Source: RFTU01 sp049423145
GTDB lineage: Bacteria > Pseudomonadota > Gammaproteobacteria > Burkholderiales > Burkholderiaceae_C
Reading direction: 5' to 3'
NCBI GenBank assembly: GCA_049423145.1
Contig: JBMSQF010000004.1
Location: forward strand, 1 to 63,373
DNA length: 63,373 nucleotides
Each line of letters opens with the position of its first letter. The stretch's first letter is position 1. Shown here one piece after another: positions 49,474 through 59,213 of this stretch. The translations under genes were made by a program, and so were the position numbers. The notes beneath the pieces are model-generated. The model saw only the letters and a program-made list of their open reading frames with translations, had not been told where the DNA came from and did not search any database.

Positions 49474-52180
49474 GGGCGGCATCCTTGAGTTGGTACAGCA
49501 GTTGCAAGGCCTCGCGGGGGCTCAGGCTGTCGGGATGAACCTCAGCCAGCAAGCGAAGGACATGCAAGGCGGGACTCTCCTCATCCGAGCACAACACGGG
49601 GCTTGGCGAGGGTGCCTGCGGTTGCGAGAACAGATCCACCTGCGTCTGCGCGCGGGCTTCCTCTTGCTCCAAGGATTCCAGCGTGCTGCGCGCCTGCCGG
49701 ACCACGGCCGCGGGCATGCCCGCCAGGCGCGCCACCTGAACGCCATAGCTGCGGCTTGCCGGCCCGGGCGCAATCTCGTGGAGAAAGACGATGTCGTGAC
49801 CGGACTCCACTGCACCGACATGCACGTTCAGGGCCTGGGCATGCGTTTGGGGGAAAGCGGTGAGTTCAAAGTAGTGCGTGGCGAACAAGGTGAATGCGCG
49901 GTTGCGGTCATGCAGATGCGTGGCGATCGCACCGGCCAGCGCCAGCCCGTCGTCGGTCGATGTCCCGCGTCCGATCTCATCCATCAGCACCAGACTGTGT
50001 TCACCGGCCCGGTTGAGAATTCCTGCGGCCTCCGTCATTTCCACCATGAAGGTGGATTGGGCATTGGCCAGATCGTCGGCAGCCCCGATGCGGGTGTAGA
50101 TGCCATCGATGGGACCCAGGCGGCAGGATTGCGCAGGGACGAAAGATCCCATTGAGGCCATCAGCACGATCAGGGCCACCTGCCGCATGAAGGTGCTCTT
50201 GCCACCCATGTTCGGGCCGGTGATCACCAGCATCCGGGTCTTGGCATCGAGCCGACAGTGATTCGCGATGAAAGCGGCTCCGCGCGTTTCCAGCAAGCGG
50301 GCCTGCACCACGGGGTGCCGACCCGCTTCGATCTCGATGCAAGGGTGGTTCACGAATTGCGGACGCACCCATTGCAAGGCGTGCGCGCGCTCGGCCAAGC
50401 AGGCCAGCGCGTCCAGTTGGGCCAAGGCCTGCGCGAGCTGCTGCAGGGCAGCCAGATGGGCCGCCAGGGTCTCGACCAATTGTTCGTAAAGCCATCGTTC
50501 GCGTGCCAGCGATCGGTCCTGGGCAGACAGAGCCTTGTCTTCGAAGGCTTTCAGTTCGGGCGTGATGAAGCGCTCGGCATTCTTGAGGGTTTGTCGACGC
50601 TGGTAGTCCCCGGGAATACGGTCCAGGCCACTGCTGGTCACCTCGATATAGAAGCCGTGTACCTTGTTGAACTGCACCCGCAGGTTGCCGATCCCCGTGC
50701 GGGCCCGCTCCCGGCTTTCCAGGTCCAGCAGGAAGGCGTCGCCGTTCTCGGAGATGGCCCTCAGCTCATCGAGCTCAGCGTCAACGCCTGGCGCCATGAC
50801 CCCGCCTTCCCGCAGGGCTGCAGCCGGTTCTTCAGCCAGTGCGCAGAGCGCATCTTCAAGGTTGGGATCGGGCGACAGGGCCTGCCAGATCGATTGAAGC
50901 CGTCCGCACGCGTGCGCACCACCGGAGAGTGCAGCCTGAAGTCCCGGCAACCCCCGTAGCGTCTCGCGCAAACCGGCCAGCTCGCGCGGCCGCACCTGCC
51001 TCAGTGCAATCCGCGCCGTGATCCGCTCCACATCGCTCACGCCGCGGAGTGCCTGACGCACCGACTCGAAGGCTGCCGCTCCGCCACCGTCTGAGCGAGC
51101 CATCAGGGCTTCCAGCGCTTCATGACGCGATACCGCCTCGCTGCGATCCCGCCTCGGGTGGGTCAACCACTGTCGGAGGGCGCGACTGCCCATGCCGGTG
51201 CGACACGAGTCCATCAGCCAGAGCAGGGTCGGGCGGTCCTCGCCGCGGAGTGTGCGTGTCAGTTCCAGATTGCGCAGGGTTGTCGGTGGCAGTTCGATGA
51301 ACTCCTGCGTGCCAGGCACCTCCAGGCTCTGCACATGCGCCAGCGCTTGGCTTTGCGTGTGTTGCGCATAGGCCAGCAGCGCAGCCGCCGCAGCGTGCGC
51401 GCTGGGCTTGTCCTGGGCACCGAATGCGTCCAAGCTGCGCACCTGCAACTGCTCGCACAGTTTGCGAAGGCCGAGTCCCGAATCGAATTGCCAAGCCGGT
51501 CGATGGGTGACCACCGAGTCGCCGCGGCCGGTGGCCGCCCAAGCGGCTGCGAATGCCAATGCGCCAGCCCGGTGTTCATCCGCCTGGGGCAACAGCAGTT
51601 CCGCGGGCTCCAGCCGTGCCAGCCAAGCAGGCAGGTCGCCGCTGCCACATTCGGCCAGTCCCAGCCTCCCGCTGGCCATACCCAGCCAGGCCACACCCCA
51701 GCGCAACCGGTGTTCTCCAGCACCCGGGCGGACCGGTGGCCCATCTGAATGGGCGATCAGTGCCACCAGAAGGCTCTCGCTGCGGTCGGCCAGCAGGGCC
51801 TGGTCGGTCACTGTCCCGGGAGTCACCACCCGCACAACCTTGCGTTCCACCGGGCCCTTGGAAGTGGCCACATCGCCCACCTGCTCGGCGATTGCCACGG
51901 CTTCACCCAGCTTGATCAGCCGTGCCAGGTAGGTCTCCACCGAGTGCACGGGTACGCCGGCCATGACCACCGGTTCGCCCGCGCTGTGGCCGCGGGTGGT
52001 GATGGTGATGTCCAGGAGGCGGTGCGCCTTGCGGGCATCCTCGTAGAAGAGCTCATAGAAGTCCCCCATCCGGTAGAACACCAGGGTGTCGGGGAAATCA
52101 GCCTTGATGCGCAGGTACTGCGCCATCATCGGCGTGTGCGCAGAAAAATCGGCAAGGGGGGCGCTAGGGAAACCGGACAT
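49454..52180 (-). CDS. mutS: DNA mismatch repair protein MutS
   Basis: 908 residues from ATG 52180; a longer version from ATG 52267, coupled to the putA stop (TGATG), adds 29 Pro/Thr-rich residues before the conserved HTPMMAQYLRIKADFP and is less likely. Mismatch-binding GDFYELF (domain I), connector and lever, then the ABC-type ATPase with Walker A GPNMGGKST and DEIGRGTSTDDG. It recognises mismatches and recruits MutL, encoded at 32575. Confidence 0.96.
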   Translation of the reverse strand: MSGFPSAPLADFSAHTPMMAQYLRIKADFPDTLVFYRMGDFYELFYEDARKAHRLLDITITTRGHSAGEPVVMAGVPVHSVETYLARLIKLGEAVAIAEQVGDVATSKGPVERKVVRVVTPGTVTDQALLADRSESLLVALIAHSDGPPVRPGAGEHRLRWGVAWLGMASGRLGLAECGSGDLPAWLARLEPAELLLPQADEHRAGALAFAAAWAATGRGDSVVTHRPAWQFDSGLGLRKLCEQLQVRSLDAFGAQDKPSAHAAAAALLAYAQHTQSQALAHVQSLEVPGTQEFIELPPTTLRNLELTRTLRGEDRPTLLWLMDSCRTGMGSRALRQWLTHPRRDRSEAVSRHEALEALMARSDGGGAAAFESVRQALRGVSDVERITARIALRQVRPRELAGLRETLRGLPGLQAALSGGAHACGRLQSIWQALSPDPNLEDALCALAEEPAAALREGGVMAPGVDAELDELRAISENGDAFLLDLESRERARTGIGNLRVQFNKVHGFYIEVTSSGLDRIPGDYQRRQTLKNAERFITPELKAFEDKALSAQDRSLARERWLYEQLVETLAAHLAALQQLAQALAQLDALACLAERAHALQWVRPQFVNHPCIEIEAGRHPVVQARLLETRGAAFIANHCRLDAKTRMLVITGPNMGGKSTFMRQVALIVLMASMGSFVPAQSCRLGPIDGIYTRIGAADDLANAQSTFMVEMTEAAGILNRAGEHSLVLMDEIGRGTSTDDGLALAGAIATHLHDRNRAFTLFATHYFELTAFPQTHAQALNVHVGAVESGHDIVFLHEIAPGPASRSYGVQVARLAGMPAAVVRQARSTLESLEQEEARAQTQVDLFSQPQAPSPSPVLCSDEESPALHVLRLLAEVHPDSLSPREALQLLYQLKDAAHGREPG

Positions 52181-52266
52181 GCCTGCATTGTCAGGCCTTG
52201 TGTCAGCCTCTTGGGTGCCGGCTTGCGCCGGCGTGTGTCGCGGCACTGTGCAATCCTGGCTTGGCA

Positions 52267-55200
52267 TCAGCCGATCGTCATCAGACTCGCATTACCGCCG
52301 GCTGCCGCCGTGTTCACGCTCACCGACCGTTCCAGTACCAGGCCGTGCAGGGTGACGGGTTGATCGTCACCGAATGTGCGACACGCTCCCACGATCGGAC
52401 CGGGCCTCATGACCAACCGTTTCAGCACCTCGCGTACCTGTGCATCGCTGCCTTGAACGAGAACGGCATCGAATGAGACGGGTGTGGCCTGCCAATCCTG
52501 CGCCACAGTCACAGCAGTCGCTACAGACTCCGGCAAGCGGTCGTGCAGGCCCTGCCAGCATGCAGACCAAATGGCGCGTGATCCCACCGCCAGTGCGGCG
52601 CCGGTCTGGTGCAGCAATCGCCTCTCGTCGTCGGCGAGGCACAGCACGGCCTCGCGGGGCAGGGCGGCATAGGCATTGGTCTCGCCTGTCGGGCCCGGCA
52701 AGCCTCGCCAGTCGCCCGTGAACGCCAGGTCCAGATGCCGCTGAGCGGAAAGCGCCACCGGCGCCAGAGTGTGCCCTTGGCTTTGCAGCCAGGCGATGAA
52801 TGCGCGTGATCGCACGGCGCCTTCCATGGCAACAGTAAATACAGAGTCCTCAGCGGCTCCTGTTGGCGTGGAGACGGCGGACTTCAGTGGACCGCTGAGG
52901 GCCAGTCCGCTGGACTGCACCAGATGACGCGCGGCCCTGGGCGGGACATGGGCCATGAGTTTGAGCAGGTACAAAGGTCCTCCAGCTTTGGGGCCGGTGC
53001 CCGACAGGCCCTGTCCGCCGAAGGGTTGCACACCGACCACCGCTCCCACCATGTTCCGGTTCACGTAAACATTGCCAGCGCTGGCCGCCTCCACGACGCT
53101 TGCGATGGTCTCGTCGATGCGCGAGTGCACGCCCATCGTCAGCCCGTAGCCGGTATCACGCAGCTGATGCAGCAGGTCGGCCAAGCCGTCTCGCGAGAAC
53201 CGCAGGACGTGCAGAACAGGCCCGAAGACTTCACGCTGCAGTACGTCCAAACGCGGGATCTCGATCAAGGTTGGAGCAACGAAGGAACCTTCCAGGTTCA
53301 GTCGGGAGCGCCACACCGAAAAGCCCAGGGTCTGCATCCGCGAGACATGTTGCTCAACGGCCGTCCGGGCCGACTCGTCGATCAATGGCCCCACATCGGT
53401 CGAGAGGGCGTGAGCGGGCCCAAGGGACAGCTCTTCGACGGCTCCGCGGATCATCGTCAGGAGCGGTTCGGCAATCTCTTCCTGGACGCACAATACCCGC
53501 AGGGCCGAGCAGCGCTGCCCCGCGCTGTCGAAGGCGGAGGTCAGCACATCGGCCGTCACCTGCTCCAGAAGGGCTGAGGAATCCACGATCATGGCGTTCT
53601 GTCCGCCGGTTTCGGCGACAAGCGGCACCGGCTGTCCGTTGCATGTCAGCCGGCCGGCCAACTGGGCCTGGATCAGGCGCGCCACTTCGGTTGAGCCGGT
53701 GAACAGCACACCCTGGACCCTCACATCGGCCACCAAGGCTGCGCCTGCCGTCTCGCCTGGCCCGAGCACGAGGTGCAGGACCTCTTTCGGAACGCCCGCG
53801 TCCCACAGTACCCTGGCCGCCCTATCGGCCACACGAGGGGTTTGTTCGGCCGGCTTGGCCAGAACCGTGTTGCCCGCCGCCAGCGCCGCAGCCACTTGTC
53901 CGATGAAGATGGCCAGCGGGAAGTTCCAGGGACTGATGCACACCACGGGACCAAGCCCCTGGAAAGGGCCCAGCGCAGCGCAGGCACGCGCCTGCTGGGC
54001 GTAATAGCGAAGAAAGTCCACCGCCTCGCGCACTTCGGCTACCCCATTGGCCAAAGTCTTGCCGGCTTCCTGTGCCAGGATGAACAGCCAGTCCTGCATC
54101 GTCGCCTCTAGGCGCTCGGCCGCGGCCTCCAAGAGCGCTGAGCGGTCTTCCGCACTCCGTTGAGACCAGGCCGGCCAAGCCGCCTGTGCCTGTTGAACGG
54201 CCAGCTCGATGGATGCAGCGCTGGCGTCCTGGGCCACCGCAGGCATTTGTCGGTCGATTGCGTTGCGCTCCCAGAGGGCGATCACCGACTCGTCGTGGAG
54301 ATCCTGGCCTCGTGAGTTGCGGCGCGCTGTCCCCAGCAGATCGGCAGGCAGTGACAGAGCCGCATGCGGCGCGCCCAGGACGCCCTCGGCTTCAGCCATC
54401 GCACGCACAGTGCGTACCGGGTTCTCCACCAGCGTCTCCAGCGGAACATCCAGATTGGCCACGCGGTTCACGAAGGACGTGTTGGCACCGTTTTCAAGCA
54501 GTCGGCGCACCAGATAGGCCAGCAGCGTTTCGTGTGTGCCCACGGGCGCGTAGATGCGGCAGGGGCGCTGCTGTTCCGCGCGGCCGCTCACGATCTGCTC
54601 GTACAGCGGCTCGCCCATGCCATGCAGGCACTGGAACTCGTACTGTCCTTCTTCCCACGGGCCCCGCCTTGCCCGCGCCATTTCGATCACGCTGGCCACA
54701 GTGTGGGCGTTGTGCGTGGCGAATTGAGGGAAGATGGCGTCCGGAGCATCCAGCAGCGCTCGAGCACAGGCCAAGTACGACACGTCGGTATAGGCCTTTC
54801 GGGTGTAGACCGGGAAACCCATCTGCCCCTCGGTTTGGGCTCGCTTGATTTCGCTGTCCCAATAGGCTCCCTTGACCAGGCGCACCATCAATCGGCGTCC
54901 CGTTGCCCGCGCCAGGCTGATCAGGTGAGTCACCACGGCCGGGCAGCGTTTTTGGTACGCCTGAATCACGAACCCCAGACCCTGCCAGCCCGCCAGAGAT
55001 GGGTCACTGCACAAGCGCTCCAGCAGGTCCAGCGAAATCTCCAGGCGCTCTGATTCTTCGGCATCGATGTTCAGGCCGATATCGTGCGCGGCCGCCCTCT
55101 GCGCCAGTGTCAGCAGCACGGGATAGAGCTCATCGTGCACGCGCTGCGCCTGCCAGCGGGTGTATCGAGGGTGCAGTGCCGAGAGTTTGATCGAGATGCC

Positions 55201-55926
55201 GGGACCCCGGATCACGCCGGCACCACGTGAGGCCGCTCCGATGGCGTCGATCGCGGCTTCATAGGACTGCCGGTACCGTTGTGCATCGGCCATGGTCATG
55301 GCCGCTTCGCCCAGCATGTCGTAGGAATAGCGAAATCCGAGTGCCTCGCGCGCTTGGGCGTGCGCCACGGCCTGCGTGATGGTCTGTCCGGCAACAAATT
55401 GCTCGCCCATGAGGCGCATGGCCAGGTCCAGCCCTTTTCGGATGACGGGCTCGCCACCCCGTCCCAGCACCCGTCTGAGTGCGGCCTCCAGTCCACTGCC
55501 GCTGTGCGTGGCCATCAGTTTGCCGGTCAGCAGCAGGCCCCAGCTGGCGGCATTGACGAAGATGGATTCGCTATGGCCGAGATGGGCATGCCAGTCCGCG
55601 CGGCCGATCTTGTCGCGAACCAGCGCATCACGCGTGGCCTGGTCTGGGATGCGCAGCAGCGCTTCGGCCAGGCACATCAGCGCCACCCCTTCCTGGGAGT
55701 TCAGGGCAAATTCCTGCAGCAGGCTCTGCACCAGCCCAGCCTTGCCCAGGCCCATGCGCTGTTCGCGCAGTCCCCTGGCCAGTGTCATCGCCAGGGCATG
55801 GACCGCAGATTCCTGCTCGGGGGGGCTCTCGGCAGCGCTGACCAGTGGCGGTATGCAGACGGGTTCAGGCGCGCGGCTGAGGGCCTGGAGGGCCTGACGG
55901 CTGGGTAGCGGCGACCGGTCGTTCAT
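52267..55926 (-). CDS. putA: Bifunctional proline dehydrogenase / P5C dehydrogenase PutA lacking the DNA-binding domain
   Basis: 1219 residues from ATG 55926; an ATG at 56034 adds unlike sequence. The sequence begins with the helical PutA domain and goes straight to the FAD proline dehydrogenase barrel (VRLVKGAYWDSEIK, NIDAEESERL) and then the aldehyde dehydrogenase domain with Glu in VAETGGQNA and catalytic Cys in GQRCSALRVLC, plus a C-terminal ALDH-like domain. It converts proline to glutamate with substrate channelling. There is no N-terminal ribbon-helix-helix, so unlike E. coli PutA it cannot repress its own operon. Confidence 0.96.
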   Translation of the reverse strand: MNDRSPLPSRQALQALSRAPEPVCIPPLVSAAESPPEQESAVHALAMTLARGLREQRMGLGKAGLVQSLLQEFALNSQEGVALMCLAEALLRIPDQATRDALVRDKIGRADWHAHLGHSESIFVNAASWGLLLTGKLMATHSGSGLEAALRRVLGRGGEPVIRKGLDLAMRLMGEQFVAGQTITQAVAHAQAREALGFRYSYDMLGEAAMTMADAQRYRQSYEAAIDAIGAASRGAGVIRGPGISIKLSALHPRYTRWQAQRVHDELYPVLLTLAQRAAAHDIGLNIDAEESERLEISLDLLERLCSDPSLAGWQGLGFVIQAYQKRCPAVVTHLISLARATGRRLMVRLVKGAYWDSEIKRAQTEGQMGFPVYTRKAYTDVSYLACARALLDAPDAIFPQFATHNAHTVASVIEMARARRGPWEEGQYEFQCLHGMGEPLYEQIVSGRAEQQRPCRIYAPVGTHETLLAYLVRRLLENGANTSFVNRVANLDVPLETLVENPVRTVRAMAEAEGVLGAPHAALSLPADLLGTARRNSRGQDLHDESVIALWERNAIDRQMPAVAQDASAASIELAVQQAQAAWPAWSQRSAEDRSALLEAAAERLEATMQDWLFILAQEAGKTLANGVAEVREAVDFLRYYAQQARACAALGPFQGLGPVVCISPWNFPLAIFIGQVAAALAAGNTVLAKPAEQTPRVADRAARVLWDAGVPKEVLHLVLGPGETAGAALVADVRVQGVLFTGSTEVARLIQAQLAGRLTCNGQPVPLVAETGGQNAMIVDSSALLEQVTADVLTSAFDSAGQRCSALRVLCVQEEIAEPLLTMIRGAVEELSLGPAHALSTDVGPLIDESARTAVEQHVSRMQTLGFSVWRSRLNLEGSFVAPTLIEIPRLDVLQREVFGPVLHVLRFSRDGLADLLHQLRDTGYGLTMGVHSRIDETIASVVEAASAGNVYVNRNMVGAVVGVQPFGGQGLSGTGPKAGGPLYLLKLMAHVPPRAARHLVQSSGLALSGPLKSAVSTPTGAAEDSVFTVAMEGAVRSRAFIAWLQSQGHTLAPVALSAQRHLDLAFTGDWRGLPGPTGETNAYAALPREAVLCLADDERRLLHQTGAALAVGSRAIWSACWQGLHDRLPESVATAVTVAQDWQATPVSFDAVLVQGSDAQVREVLKRLVMRPGPIVGACRTFGDDQPVTLHGLVLERSVSVNTAAAGGNASLMTIG

Positions 55927-55954
55927 TCCACTTCTGTGAAATCCGATGAGCGTC

Positions 55955-56944
55955 TCAGTTGGCGTCTTTCCGGCGAATCCTGATCGGTTTGCGCAGCGGT
56001 GCGGCGGCGGACACGCTGGAATTCCCATTGTCATCTACGCTCGCGTCCTGTGCGCGGATCAGGGCCTGCAGCGGATCACCCTCGGGCCTGCGGGCTGCTG
56101 CCGGCCGCGCAGCTTCGGCTCCATCGTCGGCGGCAATGACACGGGAGTAGGGGGTCAGCATCTTGACCAGTTGCCCATAGATTTTCGGGGCGCCCGCGAC
56201 GATCTCCCGCTGGTACAGGAAGTCGGCCTCTCCAGTGAAATTGCCCACCAGACCGCCGGCCTCGGTGATCATCAGGGCGCCGGCTGCAGCATCCCATGGG
56301 TTCAAGCCCATCTCGAAGAAGCCGTCATACCAACCGGCGGCCACATAGCAAAGATCGAGTGCTGCAGCCCCAGGCCGGCGGACCCCCGCGCAGGACTGCA
56401 TGACGTCCTCGAACATCTTCACATACCGTTTGAAATTGTCACCCTTGCGGAATGGAAAGCCCGTGCCCACCAGTGCATCCGCCAACCGTGTGCGCTTGGA
56501 CACCCGAAGTCGGCGGTCGTTCAGGTAGGCACCACGGCCCTTGGAAGCGTAGAAGAGGTCGTTGCGGCTTGGGTCGTACACCACAGCCTGCTGGAGCACA
56601 CCCCGGTGAGCCAGCGCAATGCTGACGGCAAAAAAGGGAAAGCCATGGATGAAGTTGGTTGTGCCATCCAAGGGATCGATGATCCAGGTGTACTCGCTTT
56701 CCCGCGCCCCATGTTCGCGGCCACTTTCTTCGGCCAGGATGGAATGGTCCGGGTAGGCTTGCAGCAGCGTCTCGATGATTGCGCGCTCTGCCGCCTGATC
56801 GACCTCGGTGACGAAGTCATTGGCCCCCTTCTGGCCCACCTTGAGCACTTCCACATCCAGGGCCGCGCGGTTGATGAGCGCTCCGGCCGTTCGGGCCGCC
56901 TTCACGGCGATGTTGAGCATGGGATGCAGGGCTTGCTGGGACAT
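55955..56944 (-). CDS. suhB: Inositol monophosphatase family protein SuhB with C-terminal extension
   Basis: 329 residues. Metal-binding motifs LAEESG, WIIDPLDGTTNFIHG and the late NPWDAAAGALMITEAGG identify the family; SuhB also acts in rRNA antitermination. Residues 270-329 form an extra Ala/Arg/Asp-rich tail ending RKPIRIRRKDAN, absent from the standard about 265-residue enzymes. It is divergent from trmJ. Confidence 0.92.
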   Translation of the reverse strand: MSQQALHPMLNIAVKAARTAGALINRAALDVEVLKVGQKGANDFVTEVDQAAERAIIETLLQAYPDHSILAEESGREHGARESEYTWIIDPLDGTTNFIHGFPFFAVSIALAHRGVLQQAVVYDPSRNDLFYASKGRGAYLNDRRLRVSKRTRLADALVGTGFPFRKGDNFKRYVKMFEDVMQSCAGVRRPGAAALDLCYVAAGWYDGFFEMGLNPWDAAAGALMITEAGGLVGNFTGEADFLYQREIVAGAPKIYGQLVKMLTPYSRVIAADDGAEAARPAAARRPEGDPLQALIRAQDASVDDNGNSSVSAAAPLRKPIRIRRKDAN

Positions 56945-57071
56945 GGCAAGGTTGTCCTTGGGTGAAGGGGGCAGGGGGCTGGCGGGGAAAAAGAGCAGAT
57001 CCGATGGGCAAACGCCACAATCGAACGGGTCTGCATTCTATCCGGCGGACTTCCTAGGTACCCACCCACCC

Positions 57072-57845
57072 ATGGCCTTGCACCCTCGTCCCCGCTTCAT
57101 CCTGGTAGAAACCAGCCACCCCGGCAATGTGGGTGCGGCCGCCCGCGCCATCAAGGTGATGGGCTTCAGTGACCTCGTGTTGGTTCGGCCGCGCTTCCCG
57201 GATGTCTTGTCGCAGGAGGAAACCGTGGCCATGGCCAGCGGTGCGGCCGATGTGCTCACGCGCGCCCGCGTCGTGGAGCACCTCTCTGAGGCCCTCGAGG
57301 GTGTGGTCCATCTCTGTGCAACGGCGATGACCCCACGGGACTTCGGCCCCCCGGCACGCGATCCTCGTGGGCATCTCCAGGCGCTGGCCGAACCCGTGGA
57401 AACCGCGCCACCCATGGCCTTCCTGTTCGGCAGTGAACGATATGGCCTGTCCAACGAGGATGTCTATCGGGCCCATGTGTGTCTGAGCATTCCCACCCAG
57501 CCGGACTATGGCTCGCTCAACCTCGCGCAAGCGGTGCAGATCGTGGCCTATGAATACCGCCAGCAATTGGGAGGCTTTTCGGTCGCGCCGCGCACCGCCG
57601 AGCACCAATGGGCCGACGCTGCCTCGGTGCGGGGAGTCCTGGACCACTGGCAAGCCGTGCTGGAGCGCGTTGGCTTCCTGGACCCCCAGGCTCCCCGCAA
57701 GCTCATGCCGCGGCTGCAGCAACTGCTCAATCGCTGGCAGCTCACCCGCGAGGAGGTCCATATTCTTCGCGGTATGGCACGGGCGGTTGATGAGTCCGCG
57801 GCCCCTCGCCCACCGGGTCTTCCCCCGGAGACTACACTGAAGTGA
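57072..57845 (+). CDS. trmJ: tRNA (cytidine/uridine-2'-O-)-methyltransferase TrmJ
   Basis: 257 residues from ATG 57072; an in-frame start far upstream lies inside suhB and is rejected. SPOUT motifs: HPGNVGAAARAIKVMG, FLFGSERYGLSNEDV and IPTQPDYGSLNLAQAVQIV, which forms the knotted AdoMet site, plus a C-terminal tail of the TrmJ type. It methylates ribose 32 of several tRNAs. Its TGA shares a base with the cysE ATG. Confidence 0.92.
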   Translation: MALHPRPRFILVETSHPGNVGAAARAIKVMGFSDLVLVRPRFPDVLSQEETVAMASGAADVLTRARVVEHLSEALEGVVHLCATAMTPRDFGPPARDPRGHLQALAEPVETAPPMAFLFGSERYGLSNEDVYRAHVCLSIPTQPDYGSLNLAQAVQIVAYEYRQQLGGFSVAPRTAEHQWADAASVRGVLDHWQAVLERVGFLDPQAPRKLMPRLQQLLNRWQLTREEVHILRGMARAVDESAAPRPPGLPPETTLK

Positions 57846-58624
57846 TGTTTGATCGCTTGCACGAAGACATCGCCTGCATTCGGGAGCGGGATCCTGCGGC
57901 CCGTTCAAGCTGGGAGGTGCTGACCTGCTATCCCGGTCTGCATGCGCTCGTGATGCACCGCTGGGCGCATGCTTGCTGGCGCGCGGATTTCAAGTGGCTT
58001 GGGCGCTTCATCTCCCACCTGGCCCGTCTGCTCACCGGGATCGAGATCCACCCCGGCGCCGTCATCGGACGTCGGGTCTTCATCGATCACGGAATGGGGG
58101 TCGTCGTCGGCGAGACGGCCGAGATCGGCGACGACTGCACCATCTACCAGGGCGTCACATTGGGCGGCACTTCGCTGATGCGGGGTGCCAAGCGGCATCC
58201 GACGCTGGGCAAGGGTGTGATCGTCGGCGCGAATTCCCAGGTGCTCGGGGGTTTCACCGTCGGTGATGGAGCACGCATCGGCAGCAGCGCTGTGGTCGTC
58301 AAGCCTGTGCCCCCCGGTGCCACCGCCGTGGGCAATCCCGCGCGCATCCTGCAGGCGGAGGAGGACTCGGTCCGTGAAGCGGTGGCGGCTCGCATGGGGT
58401 TTTCCGCCTACGGCGTTACCCAGGGTGACGATCCGCTCTCACAGGCGATGCGCAGCCTCATCGACAACGCGGCGGGCCATGAGCACCAGATCGCCTTGTT
58501 GTGGGCGGCCATTGAGAAACTCGCCGCTCAAAACCGGCAACTCCCTCTTGAGCCCTGCGTTCCGCAGGACGCGGCCACGCAGGAGCGGTTTGACGCGGAC
58601 GGATTGCGCCGCAAGGTGAACTGA
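57845..58624 (+). CDS. cysE: Serine O-acetyltransferase
   Basis: 259 residues from ATG 57845, coupled to the trmJ stop. A helical N-terminus is followed by left-handed beta-helix hexapeptide repeats (GIEIHPGAVIGRRVFIDHGM, GVVVGETAEIGDDCTIYQGV). His in DHGMG is catalytic. It makes O-acetylserine for cysteine synthesis. The tail after the helix (about 175-259) is longer than in many homologues. Confidence 0.95.
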   Translation: MFDRLHEDIACIRERDPAARSSWEVLTCYPGLHALVMHRWAHACWRADFKWLGRFISHLARLLTGIEIHPGAVIGRRVFIDHGMGVVVGETAEIGDDCTIYQGVTLGGTSLMRGAKRHPTLGKGVIVGANSQVLGGFTVGDGARIGSSAVVVKPVPPGATAVGNPARILQAEEDSVREAVAARMGFSAYGVTQGDDPLSQAMRSLIDNAAGHEHQIALLWAAIEKLAAQNRQLPLEPCVPQDAATQERFDADGLRRKVN

Positions 58625-58637
58625 GAACCCGGCCGGG

Positions 58638-59213
58638 TCAGCGTTTCACGGCTGACTTGGGGCGAAAGGCTTTGCAAACCGCTTCGTCGGTCTCGATATA
58701 GGGCCCGCCGATCAGGTCGATGCAGTAAGGCACGGCCGCGAAGATGCCGTGCACCGGCGGCACAGCTTGCGGCAGGCCCTCGAGCGTCTCGGCGATGGAC
58801 TTGGGTTGTCCCGGCAGGTTGATGATGAGGGTTTGACCGCGGATGACGGCCACCTGGCGAGACAGGATGGCCGTGGGCACAAACCGAAGGCTGATCTGCC
58901 GCATCTGCTCGCCAAACCCCGGCATTTCCTTGTCCGCCACATCCCGGGTGGCCTCGGGCGTCACGTCACGCACAGCCGGTCCCGTGCCACCCGTGGTGAG
59001 CACCAGATGGCATTGCGACTGGTCCACCAGTTCACGCAGGGTGTCGGCGATCACCGCCCGCTCATCGGGAATCAAGCGGGATTCCCAGGCGATTGGATTG
59101 CGCACAGCGCGCTGGAGCCACTCCTGAAGGGCCGGGAGGCCCTTGTCTTCATACACGCCACTGGACGCGCGGTCGCTGATGGAGACGATACCGATGCGAA
59201 TCGTGTCAGACAT
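58638..59213 (-). CDS. mogA: Molybdopterin adenylyltransferase
   Basis: 191 residues. RIGIVSISDRASSGVYEDKG, TTGGTGPAVRDVTPEA and the QTLIINLPGQPKSIAE segment define MogA, which adenylates molybdopterin before metal insertion by MoeA. It begins eight bases before the end of darP, so they are coupled. Confidence 0.94.
   Translation of the reverse strand: MSDTIRIGIVSISDRASSGVYEDKGLPALQEWLQRAVRNPIAWESRLIPDERAVIADTLRELVDQSQCHLVLTTGGTGPAVRDVTPEATRDVADKEMPGFGEQMRQISLRFVPTAILSRQVAVIRGQTLIINLPGQPKSIAETLEGLPQAVPPVHGIFAAVPYCIDLIGGPYIETDEAVCKAFRPKSAVKR

Noticed and set aside
52181..52267. Longer MutS start coupled to the putA stop
   Set aside because: Adds 29 non-conserved Pro/Thr-rich residues; kept only as an alternative because of the TGATG overlap.
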